Source of the DNA: JBCBEX01 sp038528235
Lineage (GTDB): Bacteria > Bacteroidota > Rhodothermia > Rhodothermales > Rubricoccaceae
Length of the DNA stretch: 16,333 nt
Direction of reading: 5' to 3'
Assembly (NCBI GenBank): GCA_038528235.1
Contig: JBCBEX010000092.1
Span: 1 to 16,333, forward strand
Shown: positions 1 to 6,133 of the stretch, piece by piece
Numbering within the stretch: the first letter of the stretch is position 1
How the letters are laid out: the number at the start of each line of letters is the position of its first letter
Translations under genes and position numbers: made by a program
The notes under the pieces: model-generated
Told to the model about the DNA's origin: nothing
Seen by the model: the letters and a program-made list of their open reading frames with translations, nothing else
The model's database searches: none

Positions 1-647
1 AGCAGCAGCACGGGCAGGTTGCGCTCTGTCTCCGCTCGATGTCAGCGGGGACGACACGCACGGAGGCCGACGTGCTCCGTGCCTTCTTCGGAGGGCTTGC
101 AAAGCGGCAGCCGCAGTTGGTCGGGTTCAACTCACGCGGATCCGACCTTCCTATTCTCGTGCAACGCGGAGTCGTGCTCGGCGTGCCCGCCCCGGGCCTC
201 TGCGCTCGCCCAGCGCGTCCGTGGGACGGCCCCGATTACTTCTGGGGACGCTCCGAGTGGCACCTCGACCTCATGGTGGTTCTTGGCGGGCGCGGGGCCG
301 CCTGCCCCTCGCTCAAGGCGCTAGCCCTGCTCTCGGGCCTACCAGCGAAGGCCAACCTCGACGGCGGCCGCGTTGCCGACACCTGGCTGGCGGGTGACTA
401 CGAATCCATCAGGATGTACAACGAGGCCGATGCCGTGACGACGTACCTGCTGTGGCTCCGGGCGGCCTATTTTGCGGGGCACTTCGATGCGGAGGCGTAT
501 GCCAGGGAGGAAGCGCGGGTCGAGGTGCTACTGGAGCGGCAGGCCGAGGCGGGCGCGGTCCATCTCGCAGACTTCCTGGATCGCTGGCGCGTCCTTGACC
601 CCGTCGGAAAGACGACACCGACCATTGCCGACGCCGATGCGTCCTAG
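1..647 (+). CDS. 3'-5' exonuclease, PolB exonuclease-like (DNA_pol_B_exo2 family), 5'-truncated by window edge
   Basis: The frame is open from base 3 with no stop, so the gene starts upstream. An ATG at 39 lies inside the conserved fold and is unlikely to be the real start. Exo II is visible as FNSRGSDLPIL (Asn at 129-131, Asp at 144-146). A central HLDLM follows near 264-278. Exo III is YNEAD (Tyr at 417-419, Asp at 429-431), the YxxxD arrangement of DEDDy exonucleases. The segment between them (LSGLPAKANLDGG, then TWLAGDYESIRMY) matches my memory of the family described as predicted exonucleases related to the PolB exonuclease domain. The Exo I DxE motif would be upstream and cannot be checked. 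These proteins are stand-alone nucleases of unclear role, probably in DNA or RNA processing or repair. A zinc-ribbon reading frame starts 14 bases downstream and may have been co-transcribed. Family call confident; biological role unknown. Confidence 0.85.
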   Translation, partial: QQHGQVALCLRSMSAGTTRTEADVLRAFFGGLAKRQPQLVGFNSRGSDLPILVQRGVVLGVPAPGLCARPARPWDGPDYFWGRSEWHLDLMVVLGGRGAACPSLKALALLSGLPAKANLDGGRVADTWLAGDYESIRMYNEADAVTTYLLWLRAAYFAGHFDAEAYAREEARVEVLLERQAEAGAVHLADFLDRWRVLDPVGKTTPTIADADAS

Positions 648-661
648 CCGCCCGCCGTCCT

Positions 662-871
662 ATGTCGAGCCCCGTCGAACCCGTCACCGTCGAGTGCCCC
701 GCATGCGGAGAGCTGTACAAGGACGGGTAGCGTCCGTCGGTCAACCTCGCCCTCGACGACTACGACCAAGCCTGCGTAGAGGCCTGTGCCACGGCGAGGT
801 GCCCTGCCTGCGGGCGCACCGTCCGGTTCGCGGTGTTGGTTGCCGAGGACCGCGTGCTCCGGGCACCGTGA
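662..871 (+). pseudogene. small zinc-ribbon protein interrupted by an in-frame amber stop
   Basis: From the ATG at 662 the frame reads a first CPxCG knuckle (Cys codons at 695-697 and 704-706). It then hits TAG at 728-730 and continues in the same frame through RPSVNLALDDYD and a second CPACG knuckle to TGA at 869-871. Without the amber codon it would be a 69-residue protein with two paired zinc knuckles, typical of small bacterial zinc-ribbon proteins. In the homologues I recall, the residue before RPSxNL is usually tryptophan, so TAG could be a single G-to-A change from TGG. Intact coding on both sides argues for a recent nonsense mutation, or for a sequencing or assembly error, rather than long decay. 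The start is 14 bases after the exonuclease stop, suggesting one transcript. Function unknown; nucleic-acid or metal binding is only a family-level guess. Confidence 0.62.
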
Positions 872-914
872 GCAGGCGTTGGGGAACGGCCGAGCCGGAA
901 GGGCCGAAATGCGA

Positions 915-945
915 GACGCCGCCCCCCTGGATAGGAAGCGGCGTC
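915..945. terminator. hairpin between the zinc-ribbon remnant and tRNA-Arg, possible bidirectional terminator
   Basis: GACGCCGC (915-922) and GCGGCGTC (938-945) form a perfect 8-bp inverted repeat around a 15-base loop. On the plus strand it is followed by CTTTG. On the minus strand it lies 9 bases past the tRNA 3' end and is followed by TCGCATTT. Both T-tracts are weak, so it may be a terminator for the tRNA, for the plus-strand genes, or both. Confidence 0.45.
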
Positions 946-953
946 CTTTGAGG

Positions 954-1027
<74 letters not shown>

Positions 1028-1063
1028 GTCGCGGCGCACGGCGATGCGTGCGACACAGGACGA

Positions 1064-1095
1064 CAAATATAGAACGCGGCGGGCGGGCTCCCCAA
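1064..1095 (-). promoter_or_regulatory. Bacteroidota-type promoter for tRNA-Arg
   Basis: On the minus strand TATATTTG (1071-1064) is an exact match to the Bacteroidota -7 box TAnnTTTG. A TTGG (1095-1092) lies 20 bases upstream, where the -33 TTTG element is expected. The -7 box ends 36 bases before the mature tRNA 5' end, leaving room for a short leader removed by RNase P. This is a motif match only. Confidence 0.55.
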
Positions 1096-1124
1096 GTGAA
1101 GACTCGGCAGAGCAGCTAGGCGGC

Positions 1125-1952
1125 CTAGATGGCCCGCTCCGGATCGAGGTGCCAGAAGTGATGCACAGGGCCATGGCCGTGGCCCAGAGACAGCGCCTGG
1201 CGGATCGCCTCGGTGAGGTAGGCCTTCGCACGCCCCACCGCCGTCGCGAGATCGAACCCCCGCGCCAGGCCTGCGGCAATGGCGCTCGCATAGGTGCAGC
1301 CCGTGCCGTGCGTGTTCGGCGTGTCGATGCGCGGGCTGCGCAAAAAGGCGAACGTGGTCCCGTCGTACAGCACATCCACGGCGTCCGCCTCCCCGTCGAG
1401 GTGGCCGCCTTTGACGAGCACGGCCCGCGGCCCCATCGCGTGGATGGCGGCGGCCGCCGCCTGCGCCTCGTCGAGCGTGCCGATCGCCTGGCCCGTCAGC
1501 GCCTCGGCTTCGTGGATGTTGGGCGTGGCGAGCCGTGCCAACGGCAGCATCCGCGCCTTGACGGCCTCGACGGCATCCGGCTTCAGCAGTGCAAACCCGC
1601 TCTTCGAAATCATCACGGGATCGACCACGACCGGCCCCAGTCCATGCCGCTCGATCCCATCCGCCACGGCGTCGATGAGCACGCGGGAGGAGAGCATCCC
1701 GGTCTTGACGGCGTGGACCTGGAAGTCGCCCGCCACGGCGTCGATCTGCGCCTGGACGAGGTCGGCCGGGAGGTCGAGTGCGGCGGTGACGGCCTGCGAG
1801 TTTTGCGCGGTGATGGCGGTGACGACGCTCATGCCGAAGACGCCGTGCGCGTGCATCGCCTTGAGGTCGGCCTGGAGGCCCGCGCCGCCGCCGGAGTCAC
1901 TGCCAGCGATGGTGAGGGCGACGGGGTGCGTCGATGCGTGGGGGACGGACAC
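1125..1952 (-). CDS. thiD: hydroxymethylpyrimidine / phosphomethylpyrimidine kinase ThiD
   Basis: A 275-residue protein of normal length for ThiD, which phosphorylates HMP to HMP-P and then HMP-PP in the pyrimidine branch of thiamine synthesis, in the cytoplasm. The N-terminal AGSDSGGGAGLQADLK (residues 16-31) is the substrate-binding signature. VVVDPVMISKSG (108-119), ATPNIHEAE (142-150) and VLVKGGH (178-184) are ribokinase-fold ATP- and substrate-binding segments. NTHGTGCTYASAIAA (213-227) holds the catalytic Cys219 and anion hole. The C-terminal GPVHHFW is typical. The start is GTG at 1952-1950; no ATG lies between it and the conserved AGSDSGG block. It follows the ThiE/TenI-like gene by 17 bases and is the last gene of the operon. 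Confidence 0.96.
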   Translation of the reverse strand: MSVPHASTHPVALTIAGSDSGGGAGLQADLKAMHAHGVFGMSVVTAITAQNSQAVTAALDLPADLVQAQIDAVAGDFQVHAVKTGMLSSRVLIDAVADGIERHGLGPVVVDPVMISKSGFALLKPDAVEAVKARMLPLARLATPNIHEAEALTGQAIGTLDEAQAAAAAIHAMGPRAVLVKGGHLDGEADAVDVLYDGTTFAFLRSPRIDTPNTHGTGCTYASAIAAGLARGFDLATAVGRAKAYLTEAIRQALSLGHGHGPVHHFWHLDPERAI

Positions 1953-1969
1953 GGGCGTGGGGGGTGAGG

Positions 1970-2632
1970 TCAGGCGACGAGGGAGGCGTAGGCGTGGGCT
2001 GCCGCGGCCGGATCGGCAGCGTGCAGGATCCCGGAGAGGACGGCGATCCCGTGCGCCCCAGCGTCGAGGCAGGCGGGCGCGGTAGCGGGCGTGACGCCAC
2101 CGAGCGCGACGACGGGCACGGCGACCGCCTGGCAGACGGCACGGAGCGCGTCGAGCCCTGCGCCCGGATGGCCGGGCTTGCTGGCCGTGGGAAAGATCGG
2201 GCTGAAGAAGACGTAGGCGGCTCCGTTGGCTTGCGCCTGCTGGGTCTCGTCGAGGCTGTGCGCGGAGTAGCCGACCGTGGCGTCCGGTAGCATCGCACGC
2301 GCGTCCACCACCGCTGGCCCACGCGTCCCTACGTGCACATCGAGGCCTAGCGCTCGCGCGACGTCGACACGGGTGTTCACGCTGAGGCGCACATCGGGCG
2401 CGGCACCGCGCAGGCGCTCCGTGAGTCGCCGCGCCGCGGATGCGAACGCGCTCGGAGAGGCCACATGATCGCGCAGGTGCACCCAGCGGACGCCCCCGCG
2501 CACCGCCTCGACCGCCGCGTGGGCGTAGGAGGGCTCCGTGAACCGATCAGCGATCAGCGCCAGACGTGGGAGGTTCGCCCCAGGCTCGCCGTTCTGTCGC
2601 CCTGCGGCTTCACGCTCGTGCTTCGCTACCAC
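1970..2632 (-). CDS. tenI: ThiE/TenI superfamily protein, probably a TenI-like thiazole tautomerase
   Basis: A 220-residue TIM-barrel protein of the thiamine-phosphate synthase / TenI superfamily. GTG at 2632-2630 overlaps the last 7 bases of thiG, implying translational coupling; no ATG precedes the conserved start LALIADRF (24-31). Visible blocks are HLRDH (52-56), SVNTRVDVA (84-92), HVG (100-102), YSAHSLDE (122-129), FFSPIFPTASKPG (142-154) and VALGGVTP (175-182). In true ThiE the first block reads HLREK, the second IND with an Mg-binding Asp, and the third HLGQ.D with a second metal Asp. Here these are H56, N-T at 86-87 and no Asp after HVG, so the pyrophosphate/Mg site looks lost. The His of SAHS (125) matches the residue I recall as catalytic in Bacillus TenI. 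Linkage to thiS-thiG also fits TenI. Product-formation activity of ThiE type is not excluded. Confidence 0.8.
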   Translation of the reverse strand: MVAKHEREAAGRQNGEPGANLPRLALIADRFTEPSYAHAAVEAVRGGVRWVHLRDHVASPSAFASAARRLTERLRGAAPDVRLSVNTRVDVARALGLDVHVGTRGPAVVDARAMLPDATVGYSAHSLDETQQAQANGAAYVFFSPIFPTASKPGHPGAGLDALRAVCQAVAVPVVALGGVTPATAPACLDAGAHGIAVLSGILHAADPAAAAHAYASLVA

Positions 2633-3441
2633 GCCGTGTCCACCGCGATGCGCCCGTCTTCGGGGCTCGACGCCTGCGCGTAGAGGCGGCGCGGGATGCG
2701 GCCGGCCCGGTAGGCGAGCCGTCCGGCCTCGGTGGCAAGGCGAAAGGCGTGCGCCATCTGCACGGGGTGCTGCGCCTGGGCGATGGCCGTGTTGAGCAGA
2801 ATGCCATCGTAGCCGAGTTCCATCGCGCGCGCCGCGTCGGAGGCCGTGCCGAGGCCCGCGTCTACGATCAGCGGCGTGTCGGGGAGGATCTCGCGGATGA
2901 TGCGCAGCGCGTACGGGTTGACGACGCCCATCCCGCTGCCGATCGGGGCCGCGAGCGGCATCACGGCGGCGCAGCCGAGGTCGGCCAGCTTGCGCGCGGT
3001 GATCGGGTCGTCGCCGCAGTAGGCCCACACCTCGAAGCCATCGCCCACGAGCGTCTCGGCGGCGCGGAGCGTCTGCACGGCGTCGGGATAGAGCGTCTCG
3101 TCGTCGCCGATGACTTCGAGCTTGACGCGGTTCGTCTCCAGCGCCTCGCGCGCGAGTTGGGCGGTGAGGACAGCTTCGCGCGCGGTGTAGCAGCCGGCGG
3201 TGTTGGGCAACAGGGCGAGGCCGCGCTGGCGCAGGTGGCCGAGCAGGCTCTCGCCATCGGTGCTGCCGAGATCGACGCGCCGGATCGAGACGGTAGCCAG
3301 TTCGGTGCCGGAGGCGTCGAGGGCGTCTAGGAGCGCCTGGAGGCTCGGATAGCGGCTCGTGCCGACGAGCACGCGCGAGGCGAGCGTCGTGCTGCCGACC
3401 ACGAGCGGGTCTCCCCCGTGCGGGTTCTGGGGTGCTTGCAT
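2626..3441 (-). CDS. thiG: thiazole synthase ThiG
   Basis: A 271-residue protein of the expected length. ThiG forms the thiazole phosphate of thiamine from deoxyxylulose 5-phosphate, a glycine imine and sulfur carried on ThiS thiocarboxylate. Hallmarks are LVGTSRYPS (25-33), LLPNTAGCYTAREA (77-90), RVKLEVIGDD (105-114) with the Schiff-base lysine expected at K107, MPLAAPIGSGMGVVNP (161-176) and LIVDAGLGTASDAARAMELG (191-210). The ATG at 3441-3439 follows the thiS stop by two bases; upstream in-frame codons overlap thiS in another frame and are not coding. The gene overlaps the following thiE/tenI by 7 bases. No thiO, thiH or thiF is present in the window, so the glycine-imine source and the ThiS adenylase must be encoded elsewhere. 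Confidence 0.97.
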   Translation of the reverse strand: MQAPQNPHGGDPLVVGSTTLASRVLVGTSRYPSLQALLDALDASGTELATVSIRRVDLGSTDGESLLGHLRQRGLALLPNTAGCYTAREAVLTAQLAREALETNRVKLEVIGDDETLYPDAVQTLRAAETLVGDGFEVWAYCGDDPITARKLADLGCAAVMPLAAPIGSGMGVVNPYALRIIREILPDTPLIVDAGLGTASDAARAMELGYDGILLNTAIAQAQHPVQMAHAFRLATEAGRLAYRAGRIPRRLYAQASSPEDGRIAVDTAW

Positions 3442-3443
3442 CG

Positions 3444-3671
3444 TCAGCCCCCGGCGGTGGCAGTGATGACCTCGATGCGCGCGCCGTCCTCGACCGGCGT
3501 CTCGGCCCATAGGCTCCGACGGACGACGGCATCGCCCAGCGCCACGGCCACGCCGCGCGCCACCGCGCCCACGCCCAGGTGGTCGAGCAGGCCCGCGACG
3601 GTCAGGCCAGCGGGCACCGTGCGCGCCTCGCCGTTGACAGTGATCTGAATGGTGGTGAGCGTGTCGGACAT
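3444..3671 (-). CDS. thiS: sulfur carrier protein ThiS
   Basis: A 75-residue ubiquitin-fold protein ending in the diagnostic Gly-Gly, which is adenylated and converted to a thiocarboxylate that donates sulfur to ThiG. The sequence starts IQITVNGEART (8-18), a typical first beta-hairpin, continues with TVAGLLDHLG (24-33) and VAVALGDAVVRRSLWAETPVEDG, and ends EVITATAGG. The ATG at 3671-3669 gives normal ThiS length; an upstream in-frame ATG at 3794 would add 41 unrelated residues and is rejected. It is the first gene of the minus-strand thi operon. I find no THI-box (TPP riboswitch) consensus in the 138 bases before it. Confidence 0.95.
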   Translation of the reverse strand: MSDTLTTIQITVNGEARTVPAGLTVAGLLDHLGVGAVARGVAVALGDAVVRRSLWAETPVEDGARIEVITATAGG

Positions 3672-3809
3672 GACAGCAGGCGCGTGGATCATGGATAGCC
3701 GGTTGTGAACGAAACGAGTCGGCAAACGATCCGGTGCACCCATTCTCCCTAGACGAACCCGGCCGTTGGCGCGATCTTTCGGCTGCACCACCACTCAGCA
3801 CCGTCTGCC
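3672..3809. other. divergent intergenic region between thiS and the FKBP gene
   Basis: These 138 bases separate two divergent genes and must hold both promoters. I see no good TAnnTTTG box; the nearest on the minus strand is ATCGTTTG near 3722-3729, which lacks the TA. The conserved CTGAGA and the second half of a TPP riboswitch are absent on the minus strand. Confidence 0.4.
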
Positions 3810-4178
3810 ATGCGCCGCTTCCTACTCGTCCTGCCCCTCCTCCTGCTCACGCTTCCCGCCTGCGACTCCAGCGAGTCCGACGACGTGGAGATCACGATCG
3901 CAGCCGCGAACAGCTTCGTCGTCGTGTCCTACGTGGGGAGCCTGGAGGACGGTACTGTCTTCGACCAGAGCAACAGCGCCGCGTTCGAGTTGGCACGCAC
4001 CATTCCTGGCTTCCGCGACGGCGTAGTCGGCATGGAAGTCGGCGAGACGAAGACCATCGTCGTACCCCCCGAGCAAGGCTACGGCGCCAACCCCGTGCTG
4101 GATAGCCAGAACAACGTTCTCATCCCGGCCAACTCGACGCTGACGTTCGTCGTGACACTGCTCGACATCATCGAGTAG
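3810..4178 (+). CDS. FKBP-type peptidyl-prolyl cis-trans isomerase, predicted lipoprotein
   Basis: A 122-residue protein. The N-terminus MRRFLLVLPLLLLTLPAC is a lipoprotein signal with lipobox LPAC, so Cys18 would be lipidated and the enzyme anchored on the periplasmic face of a membrane. One FKBP domain fills residues 35-121: VVVSYVGSLEDGTVFDQS (37-54), TIPGFRDGVVGMEVGE (64-79), PPEQGYG (86-92) and IPANSTLTFVVTLLDI (105-120). Residues equivalent to the FKBP12 pocket are visible as Y41, F51, D52, Y91 and F113; the usual Trp of the PGW segment is Phe68. It would catalyse prolyl isomerisation and help fold exported proteins. It stands alone, divergent from the thi operon and convergent with the DoxX gene 35 bases away. 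Confidence 0.93.
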   Translation: MRRFLLVLPLLLLTLPACDSSESDDVEITIAAANSFVVVSYVGSLEDGTVFDQSNSAAFELARTIPGFRDGVVGMEVGETKTIVVPPEQGYGANPVLDSQNNVLIPANSTLTFVVTLLDIIE

Positions 4179-4213
4179 CGCCTGCCATCGCGCAGGGCCC
4201 GCAGCACGCTCGC

Positions 4214-4687
4214 TCAGAGCCGCTGCTCAGGCGTGCTCCGGGCCCGTACGGTGCTGCCCACGACGAGCGCCGCCGCGATGATGACGAGGTTCTTGACGAT
4301 GTACTGCCCCTCCATGGTGAGGCCGAACGGGAACGCGGTGAAGCAGACCTCGGGTAGCAGTATGAGCGGCAGGAACGTGCCCGGCATCTGAAGCGCGAGC
4401 AGGAACAGCGCGCCGCGCACCAACGGCCGCCACAGCAGCCCAACGCCGATCAGCACTTCCCACACGCCGAGGATGGGGAAAAAGATGTCCGGGTTGACCC
4501 AGTAGACGGTCGCCTTGACGAGGTCTTCGGCGGGGCTGAGGCCCTCGACTAGCTTGAGCCCGCCGAACCAGATAAACACGAGCGCGACGGCGATGCGCAG
4601 CGTCGCGATGCCGACGTGGCCCATCAGGGCGGAGACGCGGCGGTCGAATCGGTCGAGTGCGGGATACCGGGCGAGGAGCGCGTACAT
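4214..4687 (-). CDS. DoxX-family integral membrane protein
   Basis: A 157-residue protein with four predicted membrane segments at about 28-46, 69-87, 92-112 and 129-145. FIWFGGLKLVEGLSPAEDLV (38-57), the LGVWEVLIGVGLL segment (73-85) and EGQYIVKNLVIIAAALVVG (126-144) match the DoxX / DoxX-like pattern as I remember it. The ATG at 4687-4685 puts a short charged N-terminus before the first helix; in-frame codons further upstream (to 4801) look non-coding. The molecular role of most DoxX-like proteins is not settled; some are linked to quinone or thiosulfate metabolism or to redox stress. It is monocistronic and convergent with the FKBP gene. Confidence 0.82.
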   Translation of the reverse strand: MYALLARYPALDRFDRRVSALMGHVGIATLRIAVALVFIWFGGLKLVEGLSPAEDLVKATVYWVNPDIFFPILGVWEVLIGVGLLWRPLVRGALFLLALQMPGTFLPLILLPEVCFTAFPFGLTMEGQYIVKNLVIIAAALVVGSTVRARSTPEQRL

Positions 4688-4846
4688 GGCACTGGGCAGT
4701 CTGATGAGACAGCGGAATCTGGCGGGACAACCGACGCTTGCACGTACGCGACCGCGAGCGCTGGGATAGGCCCCGCAGCCGTCTTCACACGATCCGATCA
4801 CCCTGTCCGCGCGCCGTTCATGCGGGGCCGTGGCTGCCCAGCGCCC

Positions 4847-4880
4847 TTTGACCTCCTGGCGGTACGTTATGTACGTTTAT
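4847..4880 (+). promoter_or_regulatory. promoter candidate for the hydrolase-caspase-KTSC operon
   Basis: TTTG at 4847-4850 and TACGTTTA at 4872-4879 match the Bacteroidota -33 (TTTG) and -7 (TAnnTTTG, last base differs) elements with a 21-base spacer. Transcription would start shortly before the ATG at 4919. An imperfect direct repeat, GTACGTTAT (4862-4870) and GTACGTTTAT (4871-4880), covers the -7 region and could be a regulator site. Confidence 0.5.
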
Positions 4881-4918
4881 CAAAACGCTTTACTCATCCA
4901 ATCCTGTCCGTTCCTGCC

Positions 4919-6121
4919 ATGCCGATTGTCTTCGTCCACGGCGTCAACGTCCGTGAAAGCGCCGCCTACAAGGCTGGCACACTCACCACGGAAGCGTTTT
5001 TCCACAAGCACCTGGCGGGTGCCGTCATCGACGGAAAAGCCCTGCCCACCGAGCCGTCGGTGTGGTTCCCCTATTGGGGCGACCTCGCGACCACGTTTGC
5101 CTGGAACATGGCGTCGCTTCCGCAGGGCGAGATGCAAGCGCTCGGGTCGGCCGGCGACCTCACGCTGGAGCCGCTCGCGGCCCACATCCGCGATGCGCTC
5201 GATGGACCGATTGGGGACGAGCCGCTCGTGCAGTTGGCGAAGGAAGACTTTGGCGCGGCCGTAGACCTGCTGGTCTTCCTGGCGCTTGAGCGCACCGAGG
5301 AAGGCGACGAGGCCGCCACGGCGGCGTTCGTGCTTGAGGCCTCCACCTATGCCGATGCCCACCCCGCCCCCGACTGGGTAGCCGCTCTGGAAACGGACAG
5401 CCAGTTTCTGAGCAAGCTCCAGCGCGAGCTCGACACCAGCGACGGCATCCAGTCGATGGGAGGCCTCGGCGGCCTCTTCAGCAAGATCCGGCGCGGGTCG
5501 TCTCGGCTGAAGGCGGCGGTGCTCAAGCTCGCCGAGCGGCTGACGGACAACGCCGGGGACCTCCTCTCCACGAAGCTGCTTGCGGCCTCACGGACCTCGC
5601 TCAACGCCACGCTCGGGCGCTTCTTCGGCGATGTCTTCGTCTACCTACACGAGCGCGGCGATGCGCAGCACCCCGGTGCGATCCCGAAGCGCATCCTCGC
5701 GACCTTCGACGAGGCCCGCGCGGCAAGCCCTGACGACGAGCCCCTCATCGTCGTTGGTCACAGCCTGGGCGGCGTTGTCACCTTCGACCTCCTGAGCCAC
5801 TTCCGCCCGGATCTGCAGGTGGACCTCTTCGTCTCGGTCGGCTCGCAGGTCGCGCACTTCGAGGAGATGAAGCGCTTCCGCTCCAGCGACAAGAGCATCA
5901 AGCACCCCAACAAGGCGCCGCGCCCGGACAACATCCGGCGCTGGATCAACATCTACGACGAGGTCGATGTCTTCGCCTACACAGCCGAGCGGGTGTTCGA
6001 CGGGGTGGACATAGACGCGCGCTACGACACCGGCACCTACGTGATCAAGGCGCACGGGGCCTACTTCAAGCAGAACCGCTTCTACACGCGCCTACGTGCC
6101 CGCATCGACGAACTCGCCTAA
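4919..6121 (+). CDS. alpha/beta hydrolase (lipase/esterase-like) of a caspase-linked operon
   Basis: A 400-residue protein. It begins directly with MPIVFVHGVNVRE, beta-strand 3 and the oxyanion-hole HG (H7, G8) of serine alpha/beta hydrolases. The nucleophile elbow is VGHSLGG (279-285) with Ser282. Likely acid and base are Asp347 or Asp350 in NIYDEVDVFAY and His379 in KAHGAY. Between the first strand and the elbow lie about 240 residues, far more than in a minimal hydrolase. They contain YWGDL (52-56) and a cationic, amphipathic stretch (about 186-207) that could touch membranes. No signal peptide, so cytoplasmic. The ATG at 4919 is chosen because upstream in-frame codons run through the promoter. 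It is followed after 12 bases by the caspase-like gene. Substrate unknown; a lipase or esterase effector is inferred from the fold and neighbours. Confidence 0.85.
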   Translation: MPIVFVHGVNVRESAAYKAGTLTTEAFFHKHLAGAVIDGKALPTEPSVWFPYWGDLATTFAWNMASLPQGEMQALGSAGDLTLEPLAAHIRDALDGPIGDEPLVQLAKEDFGAAVDLLVFLALERTEEGDEAATAAFVLEASTYADAHPAPDWVAALETDSQFLSKLQRELDTSDGIQSMGGLGGLFSKIRRGSSRLKAAVLKLAERLTDNAGDLLSTKLLAASRTSLNATLGRFFGDVFVYLHERGDAQHPGAIPKRILATFDEARAASPDDEPLIVVGHSLGGVVTFDLLSHFRPDLQVDLFVSVGSQVAHFEEMKRFRSSDKSIKHPNKAPRPDNIRRWINIYDEVDVFAYTAERVFDGVDIDARYDTGTYVIKAHGAYFKQNRFYTRLRARIDELA

Positions 6122-6133
6122 ACGCCTGCTGCC

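Noticed and set aside
728..730. Amber codon read as pyrrolysine or programmed read-through
   Set aside because: No structure or known recoding context is visible, and pyrrolysine would be unexpected here; a point mutation or base error is simpler.
1116..1128. Palindrome CTAGGCGGCCTAG over the thiD stop as a terminator
   Set aside because: Five-base stem, no T-tract on the minus strand; probably chance.
2633..3532. Continuous frame upstream of the ThiE/TenI-like gene, suggesting a larger fusion protein
   Set aside because: This stretch is out of frame with thiG, which is clearly the coding frame there; the extension is a GC-rich shadow, and the gene starts at the GTG overlapping the thiG stop.
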